This document shows, one piece after another, positions 49,082 through 57,639 of a stretch of DNA of 64,000 nt. Under the pieces are notes generated by a model. That model made no database searches, was not told where the DNA came from, and saw only the letters and a program-made list of their open reading frames with translations. The stretch comes from CAYRVF01 sp964427535 (GTDB lineage Bacteria; Chloroflexota; Ktedonobacteria; Ktedonobacterales; JADMIN01): assembly GCA_964427535.1 (NCBI GenBank), contig CAYRVF010000003.1:21163-85162 (forward strand), in the 5' to 3' direction. The translations under genes were made by a program, and so were the position numbers. Position 1 is the stretch's first letter. The number at the start of each line of letters is the position of its first letter.

Positions 49082-50830
49082 ATGAGCGTCGCCCTGCAGT
49101 CCGGATCGCCGCAGTTTCCGTCCGCCGCCAGCGCCATCGCGCCCTCGACCTCCGCTGATATCGATGCCGCCGTCGTCACCTTGCGGGCGCAGAAGGATGC
49201 TTGGGTTGCCGTGTCGCCCGCCACCCGCGCGACGCTGCTCGCCCGTCTCACGCGCGACTTCTACGCGATGACGCCGCGCTGGGTCGCCGCGAGCCTTGAG
49301 GCGAAAGGCGTCGCGCCTGATTCACCCGCCGCCAGCGAGGAGTGGGTTGCCGGACCGTATCCTGTGCTGCGGAACCTGCGCCAGCTGCACGCGTCGCTCT
49401 CGCAGATCGCCGCGAGCGGCTATCCGAAGATTCCTGGCCCGGTGGTCACGCTGTCCAACGGGCAGGTCGCCGCGCGGGTCTTCCCGTATGATGGCTACGA
49501 CCGCATCTTCTACTCGGGTGTCACGGCAGACATCTGGATGGAGCACGGCGTCTCGCGTCCGTCGCTCTACGAGACACAGGCCGTCGCCTATCATCAGCCG
49601 CATACGGGCAAGGTCGCGCTGGTACTCGGCGCGGGCAATGTCTCGAGCATCGGGCCGATGGACCTGCTCTACAAGCTCTTTGTCGAAGATCAGGTGGTGC
49701 TGTTCAAGTGTAATCCCGTCAACGCCTACCTCGGCCCGCTGATGGAGGAGGCATTCCGCGCGCTCGTCGACGGCGGCTACCTGCGCATCGTCTACGGTGG
49801 CGTGGAGGAGGGCGCGTACGCCTGCCAGCATCCCGGCGTGGACGAGATACACATCACTGGCTCGGACAAGACCTTCGACGCCATCGTCTTCGGTTCGGGT
49901 GAGGAGGGCGCGCGGCGCAAGGCGGCGAATCAGCCGGTGCTCGAAAAGCGCGTGACCGGCGAACTGGGCAACGTCAGCCCGGTGATCGTCGTGCCGGGTC
50001 CGTGGAGCGACGCCGACCTGAAGTATCAGGCGGAGCACCTGGTGACGATGCTCGCCAACAACGCCGGTTTCAACTGCAACGCGACGCGCGTGGTGTTGCA
50101 GCATGCGTCGTGGTCCAAGCGGCTCGACCTCCTGCGTCGTGTGCGCGACGTGCTCGGCTCGGTCCCCGCCCGCAACGCCTACTATCCTGGCGCGCACCAG
50201 CGGCACGCGGCTTTCGTGGCCTCGCATCCCGAGGCCGAGCAGTATGGCGAGGCGAACGGCGACATCCTGCCATGGACATTCATTCCCAGTCTCGACGTCT
50301 CGCACGCGGATGACATCGCCTTCACGACCGAAGCCTTCTGCGGCCTCTTCGCCGAGGCACCCATCGAGGCGGCCACCGTGCCAGAGTACATCGACCGCGC
50401 CGTCGCGTTCGCCAACGAGACGCTGTGGGGCTCGCTGAACGTCACGCTGCTCGTGCATCCCGCGTCGATGAAAGATCCCGCCGTCCGCGCCGCCGTCGAG
50501 CGCGCGGTGAACGATCTGCGCTACGGCACGGTCGCGATCAATTATTGGGCCGCGATCAGCTATGCCGTCGGATCGGCCATCTGGGGCGCGTATCCGGGCC
50601 ACCCACTCAACGATATCCAGTCGGGCAACACCTTCGTCCACAACACGCTGATGTTCGCGCGGCCGCAGAAGACCGTGGTGCGTGCGCCGTTCCGCGCGAC
50701 GCCGACCCCGCCGCTCTTCACGACGCGGGGCGCGACAGGACTCAAGATCTTCCCGAAGCTCTGCGCACTCGAAGCGAATCCCTCGCCGCTGAAGGTGCCG
50801 GGCATCCTGCGCGCGGCGCTGGGGGGATGA
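49082..50830 (+). CDS. Aldehyde dehydrogenase-family protein, long divergent form
   Basis: A 582-aa enzyme of the ALDH/acyl-CoA reductase superfamily, longer than the usual ~480-500. The active-site Cys lies in NNAGFNCNATRVV and the Glu region in TGELGNVSPVIV. The Rossmann segment KVALVLGAGNVSSIGPMDLLYKLF and HITGSDKTFDAIVFG fit. It may reduce or oxidise a long-chain or CoA-linked aldehyde, but this cannot be read from sequence. The ATG follows GGAGGTGTGCAGC. A TATACT (49012-49017) lies upstream. The ICMT-like gene begins 22 nt downstream. Confidence 0.85.
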   Translation: MSVALQSGSPQFPSAASAIAPSTSADIDAAVVTLRAQKDAWVAVSPATRATLLARLTRDFYAMTPRWVAASLEAKGVAPDSPAASEEWVAGPYPVLRNLRQLHASLSQIAASGYPKIPGPVVTLSNGQVAARVFPYDGYDRIFYSGVTADIWMEHGVSRPSLYETQAVAYHQPHTGKVALVLGAGNVSSIGPMDLLYKLFVEDQVVLFKCNPVNAYLGPLMEEAFRALVDGGYLRIVYGGVEEGAYACQHPGVDEIHITGSDKTFDAIVFGSGEEGARRKAANQPVLEKRVTGELGNVSPVIVVPGPWSDADLKYQAEHLVTMLANNAGFNCNATRVVLQHASWSKRLDLLRRVRDVLGSVPARNAYYPGAHQRHAAFVASHPEAEQYGEANGDILPWTFIPSLDVSHADDIAFTTEAFCGLFAEAPIEAATVPEYIDRAVAFANETLWGSLNVTLLVHPASMKDPAVRAAVERAVNDLRYGTVAINYWAAISYAVGSAIWGAYPGHPLNDIQSGNTFVHNTLMFARPQKTVVRAPFRATPTPPLFTTRGATGLKIFPKLCALEANPSPLKVPGILRAALGG

Positions 50831-50852
50831 GGCCCTCGGAAGGAGGCCATCC

Positions 50853-51317
50853 ATGCACAATGGGAACGTCGATAATCCTGGCGTGCGTGTGTCGCCGCCT
50901 GTCATCTTCGCTGGGGCTCTGCTTGTCGGGAAGCTGCTGCAACTCGCCGTGCCAATGCGCCCGCGACGGCCCTTGCGCGACGTCGGGATGGTGCTGATCG
51001 GTGGATGGGCCGCGCTGACGGCGCCTGCCATCCGCACGCTGCTGCGCGGTGGTGGGACGCTCAACACACAGGGCGCGGCGCAAGGGCTAGTGACCACCGG
51101 CCTGTATCGCTACTCGCGCAATCCGGTCTACCTCTCGCTGGCGCTGCTCTACTCGGGGCTCGCGCTCGTGCTGAATGCGGCGGTCGCGCTGCTGTTTCTG
51201 CCGCCACTGCTGGCCTACGTCGAGCGGTTCGTGATCCGCCGCGAGGAGGCGTATCTGGAGCGCCGGTTCGGCGAGGAGTACCGTGCGTATAAGCGGCGGG
51301 TGCGGCGCTGGCTGTAG
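50853..51317 (+). CDS. Isoprenylcysteine methyltransferase-like (ICMT/PEMT) membrane protein
   Basis: A 154-aa protein with about four hydrophobic segments and the conserved C-terminal signature: TTGLYRYSRNPVYLSLALLYSGLALV, then EAYLERRFGEEYRAYKRRVRRWL. This pattern defines the ICMT/phospholipid N-methyltransferase group. The substrate (isoprenylcysteine, phospholipid or a polyketide) is unknown. The ATG follows GGAAGGAGGCC. It is in an operon with the aldehyde dehydrogenase upstream. Confidence 0.88.
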   Translation: MHNGNVDNPGVRVSPPVIFAGALLVGKLLQLAVPMRPRRPLRDVGMVLIGGWAALTAPAIRTLLRGGGTLNTQGAAQGLVTTGLYRYSRNPVYLSLALLYSGLALVLNAAVALLFLPPLLAYVERFVIRREEAYLERRFGEEYRAYKRRVRRWL

Positions 51318-51354
51318 AGGTCCGCGAACCTCTCGACGGATTCACCACCGACTC

Positions 51355-51383
51355 TTGACAGAACACACCGCCGCGACTACTAT
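51355..51383 (+). promoter_or_regulatory. Promoter of the tetR gene
   Basis: TTGACA (51355-51360), a 17-nt spacer, then TACTAT (51378-51383). The -10 overlaps the operator, so autorepression is likely. Confidence 0.75.
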
Positions 51384-51402
51384 TTGGTTAGCGTACCAAA
51401 TA
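51381..51402. promoter_or_regulatory. TetR operator 1
   Basis: Arms TATTTGGT and ACCAAATA with a 6-nt spacer, perfectly complementary. The 16-bp core TTGGTTAGCGTACCAA fits the pattern TTGGTT-N4-TACCAA, which recurs at 52172-52191 in front of the exporter. Confidence 0.8.
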
Positions 51403-51424
51403 CAGGCGAGTGAGGTGGGAGAGC

Positions 51425-52123
51425 GTGCCGCGACGACCAGCCCCTCCCGGCACTGATCGGCGCCAGCAGATCATCGATGCGGCGCTGGCGGTCTTTGCCG
51501 ATGAGGGCTACGAGGGAGCCAAGACCAAAGAGATCGCATTGCGTGCGGGCGTCGCGCAGGGGCTCATTTATTTCTACTTCCGTGACAAGGAGGACCTGTT
51601 CCTGCAGGCGTTTCGGCAGCACGCGGCGCACGCGATGGCCTCCCTCGACTTCTCGGAGGCGCTGGCCGCGGACGCAGCGCCCGAAGACGCGCTGCGAGCG
51701 ATCATCGGGCGGTTCCTCGACGTGATGGGCACACCGCACACAGTCAACCTGTTGCGCATCATGTCGCGGTTCGAGGGACGTCTGCCAATCTCGAAGGAGC
51801 GTGGTGGCGAAGGCGATAACCAGATGATCGTCGAGGTCGCCGAGCACCTGTACGACGCCGTACGGGACGTGCTAGCGCGACGGGCCGATGAAGCCGATTC
51901 TCCGGACGACGTCGATGCCACGGCCTATTTCACCGTCAGCGGTCTCATCGCGACGATGATCCAGCGGGCGCTGGGGCTACCATACGCCGCGCGGTTCTCG
52001 CGCGAGCAGCTGCTGTCGACTGTGATGCGGATGCTGGTTCCCGACTCTCCAGATGCGCCGCGCACTCGTGCGGCGCACTCGCCGAGGCACCCGGCACAAA
52101 CGCCGGGCGCGCCGATGCACTAG
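51425..52123 (+). CDS. TetR-family repressor
   Basis: A 232-aa repressor. The N-terminal helix-turn-helix is RQQIIDAALAVFADEGYEGAKTKEIALRAGVAQGLIYFYFRDKEDLFLQAF. The rest (ALRAIIGRFLDVM, HTVNLLRIMSRFEGRLPISKE) is a divergent ligand domain. The GTG start follows AGGTGGGAGAGC; GTG 51410 is an alternative. Operators with the same pattern lie in its own promoter and in the promoter of the DHA2 exporter 136 nt downstream, so it likely represses both and responds to an exported compound. Confidence 0.92.
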   Translation: MPRRPAPPGTDRRQQIIDAALAVFADEGYEGAKTKEIALRAGVAQGLIYFYFRDKEDLFLQAFRQHAAHAMASLDFSEALAADAAPEDALRAIIGRFLDVMGTPHTVNLLRIMSRFEGRLPISKERGGEGDNQMIVEVAEHLYDAVRDVLARRADEADSPDDVDATAYFTVSGLIATMIQRALGLPYAARFSREQLLSTVMRMLVPDSPDAPRTRAAHSPRHPAQTPGAPMH

Positions 52124-52170
52124 GACGAACGACGAGGTCTCTTGTAGGGGCATCGGTTTGTTTGCTATGT

Positions 52171-52194
52171 TATTGGTTGGTATACCAACCAATA
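52171..52194. promoter_or_regulatory. TetR operator 2 before the exporter
   Basis: A 24-bp perfect palindrome with half-site TATTGGTTGGTA. Inside it, TTGGTTGGTATACCAA matches the operator-1 pattern. It overlaps the -10 candidate TGCTATGTT, with TTGTAG 18 nt upstream as the -35. Confidence 0.8.
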
Positions 52195-52258
52195 CAAGCC
52201 CATCGCGCACGCACGATGTGACGCGAGAGATGCGAGAAATGCGAGAAAGGTAAATCCC

Positions 52259-54058
52259 ATGGCGACATCGACTCCGGACACGGGCAGCGTCTCGGGCAAA
52301 CCACCGGCTCAGTCAGGTGGGCGGCGTCTCCACGGCGTCGCACTCGTGAGCGTGCTCGCCGCGCTGATGCTGACGCTGCTGCTCGAAGCGCTCGACCAGA
52401 CCATCGTCGGTACCGCGCTGCCCAAGATCATCGCCGAGCTGCAGGGCTTCGACCGCTACTCCTGGGTCGTGACCGCGTACCTGATCGGCTCGACCACGAT
52501 GATCCCCATCGTCGGCAAGCTCTCCGACCAGTTCGGCCGCAAGTGGTTCTTCGTCGCGGGCGTGTGTATCTTCCTGCTCGGCTCAGCGCTCTCGGGCACG
52601 GCGCAGACGATGAACCAGTTGATCGTCTTCCGGGTGATTCAGGGCCTGGGCGCGGGCACTGGCATCGCGCTGGTCTACACCGTCGTCGGCGACATCTTCC
52701 CGCCTGCCGAGCGCGCACGCTGGCAGGGCATCTTCGGCGCCGTCTACGGCTTCTCCAGCGTCGTCGGCCCGACCATCGGCGGCTGGCTGACTGACCACGG
52801 CCCGCTCGTCGGCACGTTCGTCACCGACGCGACACGCTGGCGCTGGGTCTTCTACGTGAACATTCCGGTCGGCATTGTCGCACTCGTCATGCTGCTGATC
52901 TACCTCCCGGCGAACATCTCGGCCCGCAGCACCACCTATCGGGGGTGGGCAGCCGTCCGCCGTATCGACTTCGCAGGCTCGGCGCTCGCCTCGGCGGCCA
53001 CAATCTGCCTGCTGCTCGGTCTGACGTGGGGCGGCGACCAGACGTACGACTGGGCCTCGCCGCAGGTCGTCGGCGTGCTAGTCGGCGCGGTCGCGCTGTA
53101 CGCCGCCTTCTTCTTCGTCGAGCGAGTGGCGGTTGAGCCGATTCTGCCGCTGGATCTCTTCAAGAACCAGGTCTTCGCGGCGGATGCGGCGCTCTCACTG
53201 TTGACGGGCATGGTGCTGCTCTCGCTGGCGATCTATCTGCCGCTGTTCCTGCAGGGCGTGCTGCGCGAGTCCGCGACGAACTCGGGCGCGGTGATCACAC
53301 CGCTGACGCTCAGCCTCGTCGTCGGCGCCTCGCTGGCCGGCATCGTCATCGGCAGGCTGCAACGCTACCAGGCGGTCACCATCGTCGGCGCGGTGCTGAT
53401 GACGATCGGCACGATTCTGATGACCTGCTGGACGCCCTCCACCAGCCTGCTCACCGCGACCATCAACATGATTATCGCCGGACTGGGCCTGGGCATGTTC
53501 TTCCCGGTGCTCACGCTCGCCGTGCAGAACGCGCTGCCGCGCACGCGCATGGGCGTCGGCACCGGCGCGGTCACCTACCTGCGCTCGCTCGGGCAGACGC
53601 TCGGCGTGGCGATTGTCGGCTCCGTCGTGAACAACACACTCGCAACCGAGATTCCGAAATATCTGCCTGCCAACGCGAAGTTCCTGCCCCCGGCGGCGCT
53701 CAAGGCGCTGGAGAATCCGCAGCTACTCATCACGGACGGCGCGCAGCAGCAGGCGATCCGCCAGGGCATCGCGGCGCAGGTGGCGCGGCTGCAGCCCGGT
53801 CAAGGCTACGCCCAGGCAGTTGCGCGCATCACACAGCAGACGGAGACGCTCATTCCGCAGGTCTTCGACGCGGTGCGCCACGCGCTGGCGACGGCTATCA
53901 CACGCGGGTTCATGGTGGTCGTGGTCTTCTGCGTCGTGCTGCTGATCTGCACCTTCTTCCTGAAGGACATCCCGCTCGCCACCTCCTTCACGGAGGAGCA
54001 CGCGCCAACTCCAGCGGAGAACGCCGAGACGCCTGAGGCTAGCGCACCCGTGCTGTAG
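52259..54058 (+). CDS. DHA2-type (EmrB/QacA) drug-efflux MFS transporter
   Basis: A 599-aa proton antiporter with about fourteen spans. Motif A is GKLSDQFGRKWFFVAG; the family marks LEALDQTIVGTALPKII, SWVVTAYLIGST, GLGAGTGIALVYTVVGD and the antiporter motif GFSSVVGPTIGGWL are present. It has a large loop near the end and a Pro/Glu-rich tail. The natural substrate is unknown. Regulation by the adjacent TetR is supported by paired operators. The ATG follows GAAAGGTAAATCCC. Confidence 0.93.
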   Translation: MATSTPDTGSVSGKPPAQSGGRRLHGVALVSVLAALMLTLLLEALDQTIVGTALPKIIAELQGFDRYSWVVTAYLIGSTTMIPIVGKLSDQFGRKWFFVAGVCIFLLGSALSGTAQTMNQLIVFRVIQGLGAGTGIALVYTVVGDIFPPAERARWQGIFGAVYGFSSVVGPTIGGWLTDHGPLVGTFVTDATRWRWVFYVNIPVGIVALVMLLIYLPANISARSTTYRGWAAVRRIDFAGSALASAATICLLLGLTWGGDQTYDWASPQVVGVLVGAVALYAAFFFVERVAVEPILPLDLFKNQVFAADAALSLLTGMVLLSLAIYLPLFLQGVLRESATNSGAVITPLTLSLVVGASLAGIVIGRLQRYQAVTIVGAVLMTIGTILMTCWTPSTSLLTATINMIIAGLGLGMFFPVLTLAVQNALPRTRMGVGTGAVTYLRSLGQTLGVAIVGSVVNNTLATEIPKYLPANAKFLPPAALKALENPQLLITDGAQQQAIRQGIAAQVARLQPGQGYAQAVARITQQTETLIPQVFDAVRHALATAITRGFMVVVVFCVVLLICTFFLKDIPLATSFTEEHAPTPAENAETPEASAPVL

Positions 54059-54059
54059 C

Positions 54060-54105
54060 AGCACCTCACCCCCTACCCCCTCCCTTGAGGGAAGAGATCG
54101 CTGTC
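54060..54105 (+). repeat. R1 repeat, copy 13
   Basis: CACCTCACCCCCTACCCC, then the hairpin CTCCCTTGAGGGAAGAG, then ATCGCTGTCTG, directly after the exporter stop. Confidence 0.85.
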
Positions 54106-54154
54106 TGCGCGTTTGTGGCGGATAGGGACGGTGGTGGTTGGGTGCGGTTTTTGG

Positions 54155-54200
54155 GGGCCTCACCCCCCCAACCCCTCTCCCCACAAGGAGAGGGGCTTTG
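54155..54200 (+). repeat. R1 repeat, copy 14
   Basis: GGGCCTCACCCCCCCAACCC, then the hairpin CTCTCCCCACAAGGAGAGG, then GGCTTTGTG. About 50 nt after copy 13. Confidence 0.8.
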
Positions 54201-54316
54201 TGTGCGCGCGACTTCACGATCAGTCAGAACGGCATCGACTACGCAGAGTAGGGTAATCGCAGATTGCCTGGAACGGAGACGTTGGGTGTGCCGTCTTCTA
54301 TGGTAGGATGCTTTTC

Positions 54317-54379
54317 GCGGCGCCCATAGGTGTGGAGCTGGTCGCAGAGACCTGTGGGCGCTGAAACCGCTAGCGCCGC
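54317..54379 (+). promoter_or_regulatory. Structured leader before the small lipoprotein gene
   Basis: A 12-bp stem GCGCCCATAGGT (54320-54331) / ACCTGTGGGCGC (54350-54361) with one G-T pair. GCGGCGC (54317-54323) can instead pair with GCGCCGC (54373-54379). The two pairings share bases 54320-54323, so they exclude each other. This suggests a switching leader, but I recognise no known riboswitch. Confidence 0.4.
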
Positions 54380-54404
54380 TTAGTGCGAGAGAGGACGCAC
54401 AACC

Positions 54405-54965
54405 ATGCGGACGTCATGTCACAATCGTCAGTTCTGCCTATTACTGACCATGATCGTGCTTGCAGGTGTCGTTGCGGTTGTGAGCGGATGCGGGCAACAC
54501 CAGGCGACGACGACCACGCGGTTAGTTGCGAGCTGGGCACGGCTCTACCATAGTGTCGGCGACCTGAAGAAGGCGTCGGACGTGGTGGTTGCCGGGACGA
54601 TCACGAGCATAGCGGATACAACGAGGCAGGGAACAACGCCGTTCACTGATTTCACATTCACCATCGCGCGAGTGGTCTATGATCCGCAGCATCGGGTTAC
54701 TGGCTCTACAGTGGTCATTCACCAAACCGGAGGGGTCATTAACGGAGCACGTACCGAAGTTGCTGATGATCCGCTGTTCGGGGTCGGCGAGTCGGCAGAG
54801 CTTTTTCTCCACGAATATAGCACCGGACAGTATTTCGTCGTGGGCGGCCCATCAGGACGCTTCCGCATCGAGGGAGGCGTCGTCCATTCTGTGAACGACG
54901 AAGGCGTGCGGTTCGCTACCCCGCCGTCCGCCTCGACCTTTGAGGCGCAGGTGCAGCAGGCGTAA
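54405..54965 (+). CDS. Small secreted lipoprotein of unknown function
   Basis: A 186-aa protein with a signal peptide and lipobox (VVAVVSGC, Cys29), so it is probably anchored on the outer face of the membrane. The mature part is beta-rich with SDVVVAGTITSIADTTR, FTDFTFTIARVVYDP and RFRIEGGVVHSVNDEG. This resembles small beta-sandwich lipoproteins without a named family. Its base composition is a little less GC-biased than its neighbours. A hairpin terminator follows. Confidence 0.8.
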   Translation: MRTSCHNRQFCLLLTMIVLAGVVAVVSGCGQHQATTTTRLVASWARLYHSVGDLKKASDVVVAGTITSIADTTRQGTTPFTDFTFTIARVVYDPQHRVTGSTVVIHQTGGVINGARTEVADDPLFGVGESAELFLHEYSTGQYFVVGGPSGRFRIEGGVVHSVNDEGVRFATPPSASTFEAQVQQA

Positions 54966-54976
54966 AATTAAACAAT

Positions 54977-55011
54977 CTCGCCTCCCTCCACATGGCCCGA
55001 AGGGAGGCGAG
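54977..55011. terminator. Bidirectional hairpin terminator
   Basis: A perfect 11-bp stem (CTCGCCTCCCT / AGGGAGGCGAG). On the minus strand it is followed by TTGTTTAATTTT, a good T-rich tail. It separates the lipoprotein gene from the convergent phosphatase gene. Confidence 0.8.
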
Positions 55012-55035
55012 TGGCGGCATGAACGGCCGCATATA

Positions 55036-55062
55036 GAGGCACTAGCGCGTTGCTGGTGCCTC
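55036..55062 (-). terminator. Second hairpin after the phosphatase gene
   Basis: GAGGCAC / GTGCCTC with an inner AGC/GCT pairing and loop GCGTT, 6 nt past the phosphatase stop on the minus strand. It likely works in tandem with the previous terminator. Confidence 0.65.
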
Positions 55063-55067
55063 AGCGT

Positions 55068-57272
55068 TTAGTTTGTGGCGAGCTGGTGGGCATGGGCGAG
55101 GAGTGAATTCGCCTGCGCGATCCAATCTTTCGCCTGCGACTCATTCAGCGGCGTGCCATCGAACGCGGCTGCATTGAGCGCCACCTTGATCTGCGACGCC
55201 AGCGTGTTCCGCTGATTGGTCAGGTTCTGGATGCTGGCCTCAGTCGAGGTGTACATGCCGTCGTCGGTGCTCTTGAGCGCCCTGGTCGAGGCCGTCAGCG
55301 TGTCTTTCGAGAACTGCCCGAAGGAGGCGTTCACCTGTTCGTAGGCAGCACCGAGCCGCAACACTGTTTCGCGGTGGGCGATCAGCGCGTGTGGCGTGGC
55401 ACGTGTATCCAGCGCCTCCACCAGCACCCGGCCGTCATCCACATAGTCATCGTGCAAGCCTAGCAGCGAGAGCATCGTCGGCCGCAGGTTCGTGTGGTCG
55501 GTCCACGTCTGCGCGTCGATGCCGCCTTGCCGGATGCCCGGACCAACCATGCCGACCCACGTGTTGCCGATCTCCTGCTGGATGTCGCCGTGGTTCCACG
55601 CGTATCCGGGACTCGCGCACTCTGCCACCGCGCCACAGTTGTACGACTGGAAGTAGAAGTCAGGGTTGCCGAACATGGTGAACGTCGGCGTCCGGTTCGG
55701 ATCGGCGTTGATCATGTGCAGGGTCTGCTCCTCCACCGTATCGGCGAGCGCTTGCGTCAAGTTGACCGTCTGGACCTTGCCGGAACTATCCCGCACGTAC
55801 GGATCGAGCGACGTCAATGTGCCGACGTCGCGCTCCAGCTTGCGGACCGCCGGGTCGGTGGGGCCGGGCTGGCCGTTGACGTAGATCGTCGGGGCGTCGT
55901 CGAAGTGCAGATCGAAACCCGGCTCGCCCGCCGGAAGCAGCGCCTTCAGGTTCGCGTCCACCTCGCCAATCTGGTTCGTCGGGCAGGCGCTGAGATCGGT
56001 GCAGGTGGTGTGGCTGTAGGCGAGGGTGCCGTCAGACTGGGGCGTGCCCACGCCGCCCGCGAAGTGATCGCCCTCGTCCACCGTCACGACGAAGAGTGTA
56101 TTGCGCTTGCTGATGCCATGCGCGGCGAGGTTCTGGAAGAACGCGGCGAACGCGTCGTCATACGCCTTCAACTGGGCCTCGTGCGCGGCCTCGCCGGGGC
56201 CTGTCGCGCTGCTGTTGTAGGAGTCCGTGGCCGTGTTTGGCGTATGGGCGTCGTGCGCGTCGGAGATGTAGCCGTAGGTGACAGGCACGCCGGACTCTTG
56301 CATCTGCGCGATGTAGCCGAGCGTATTCTGCGCCAGCATGCCATCGAATCCCGGAAAGCCGCAGTTGCCATTGGGATCGGTGATGGCGGCGCCCGCGGTG
56401 CTGGCGACGCAGGCGTTGCCGTTGGCGATCGCGGGGTCGACGTACTTCGCTCCGTAGAGCGCCTGATAGCCGGTGTAGCCGCCCGGCTCATCAGCGAGTG
56501 GGTCCGGCTTCGCGTTCGCGTTCCCTGTGCACTTGCTGGAGGCGGTCTGTGCACAGTGGATCGCGATGCCCACGTAGTCCGTCAGCGCCTTGGCCTTCGT
56601 CGCCGGATCATGTGCCTCGTTCCACTCTGGCGAGCCAACGCCGAAGACACGCGTCATGTCGCCGGAAGCCGTGGTCGAGTTGTTCTCAAGCTCGATGTTT
56701 GCTGTGCCCACGCCGCCGAAGTCGCACCCCGCGCGGGTGTAGGGGACCCACGGCGCGGGTGTGGTCTTGCCCGTGTCGGTGATCATATTGGGCAGCGGAT
56801 CATTGGTGGGGTCGACAGCGTCGGTCCAGTATTTGAACGAACTGGTGAACGACGGCACCTTGCTCGCCGGGTAATAGTCGTAGCTATTTGAGACTGTCTG
56901 CCCCGTGCGGTCGGGATACAGGCCCGTGAGCGAACTCAGAATCCCGCCTGCCGTGTGCGAGATCAGGATCGTGTGGTCGTTCGTGAACAGCGTCCCATTC
57001 TGCGTCAGGAAGTTCAGCAGGTGGGGCATCTGCTCCAGGTCAGAGGCGACATTCGGTTGGTCGCGGTTGAAGTGTGTGTTGTCGAATTGCAGATAGATGA
57101 CGTGCTGGACCCGCCCGTCGCCGTTGCCGAGCGTGCAGGTTGCCGTGCTAGCCTGCTGTGTTAGGGGGCGTCCAAGCACGACGGCACTTGTTGCGATCAG
57201 CATCACGAGCGCGAGCGCGACCGCAGCCACACGCGGCAGCGGGTGTCGCGCAAGCCGGGGGAGTTGGTGCAT
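55068..57272 (-). CDS. Secreted alkaline-phosphatase-superfamily hydrolase
   Basis: A 734-aa exported protein. A signal peptide (RVAAVALALVMLIATSAVVLG) ends near residue 35. The mature part is the alkaline phosphatase/sulfatase/phosphodiesterase fold: the metal Asp in VIYLQFDNTHF, the probable nucleophile Thr107 in ISHTAGGILSSLTGLYP, and later DAHDAHTP, VTVDEGDHFAGG and WTDHTNLRPTMLSLLGL with metal ligands. The ~90-residue tail is helical. It probably cleaves a phosphate or sulfate ester outside the cell; the substrate is unknown. The ATG has a strong AAGGAGGAAGGC. Codon use is slightly less extreme than its neighbours. Confidence 0.87.
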   Translation of the reverse strand: MHQLPRLARHPLPRVAAVALALVMLIATSAVVLGRPLTQQASTATCTLGNGDGRVQHVIYLQFDNTHFNRDQPNVASDLEQMPHLLNFLTQNGTLFTNDHTILISHTAGGILSSLTGLYPDRTGQTVSNSYDYYPASKVPSFTSSFKYWTDAVDPTNDPLPNMITDTGKTTPAPWVPYTRAGCDFGGVGTANIELENNSTTASGDMTRVFGVGSPEWNEAHDPATKAKALTDYVGIAIHCAQTASSKCTGNANAKPDPLADEPGGYTGYQALYGAKYVDPAIANGNACVASTAGAAITDPNGNCGFPGFDGMLAQNTLGYIAQMQESGVPVTYGYISDAHDAHTPNTATDSYNSSATGPGEAAHEAQLKAYDDAFAAFFQNLAAHGISKRNTLFVVTVDEGDHFAGGVGTPQSDGTLAYSHTTCTDLSACPTNQIGEVDANLKALLPAGEPGFDLHFDDAPTIYVNGQPGPTDPAVRKLERDVGTLTSLDPYVRDSSGKVQTVNLTQALADTVEEQTLHMINADPNRTPTFTMFGNPDFYFQSYNCGAVAECASPGYAWNHGDIQQEIGNTWVGMVGPGIRQGGIDAQTWTDHTNLRPTMLSLLGLHDDYVDDGRVLVEALDTRATPHALIAHRETVLRLGAAYEQVNASFGQFSKDTLTASTRALKSTDDGMYTSTEASIQNLTNQRNTLASQIKVALNAAAFDGTPLNESQAKDWIAQANSLLAHAHQLATN

Positions 57273-57548
57273 GCCTTCCTCCTTCTTGGAGGTCGCTTCG
57301 AGCCTCAGCGCTCCTGCAGCGGCCCTCCATACCAGCCTCAGCGGTTCAATCCTCCCAAGCGTGTACTTCGTCCCGCGACCATCTCCTTTCGTGCATGACC
57401 CAAGCATCTCTCGCCGTGACCGGGCACATCGGTCACGCTGCGATGCACCTGCCAGGATACCATCGCTCGATGAAGCAGCTTTTAAAACTGGCCCATTCTG
57501 GTTGATTGGCGTACGGTGCATATGCTACCGTTTCGACGACTCGAGTTC
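57273..57548. other. Divergent region between the phosphatase and hpt
   Basis: About 280 nt before the hpt promoter that includes an AT-rich tract (57478-57510). No open frame or known RNA is recognised. It should contain the phosphatase promoter. Confidence 0.35.
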
Positions 57549-57576
57549 TTGTGGGGCTGGTTTCTGCGGGTATACT
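57549..57576 (+). promoter_or_regulatory. Promoter of hpt
   Basis: TTGTGG (57549-57554), a 16-nt spacer, and TATACT (57571-57576). A transcript start near 57583 gives a short leader with GAGGAGGAC before the ATG. Confidence 0.6.
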
Positions 57577-57639
57577 CAAGGATGAACCGGCGCCGTTCCG
57601 GCGGGTTCGGGCGGCGCACACTGAGGAGGACAGCCTGTC

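Noticed and set aside
49322..51097. 591-codon minus-strand frame opposite the aldehyde dehydrogenase and ICMT genes
   Set aside because: It spans two real plus-strand genes with clear motifs; its own sequence is Arg/His-rich and featureless.
55494..56891. 465-codon plus-strand frame inside the phosphatase gene
   Set aside because: It is Arg/Val-rich and has no family match. The minus-strand gene has a signal peptide, active-site motifs and a strong ribosome-binding site.
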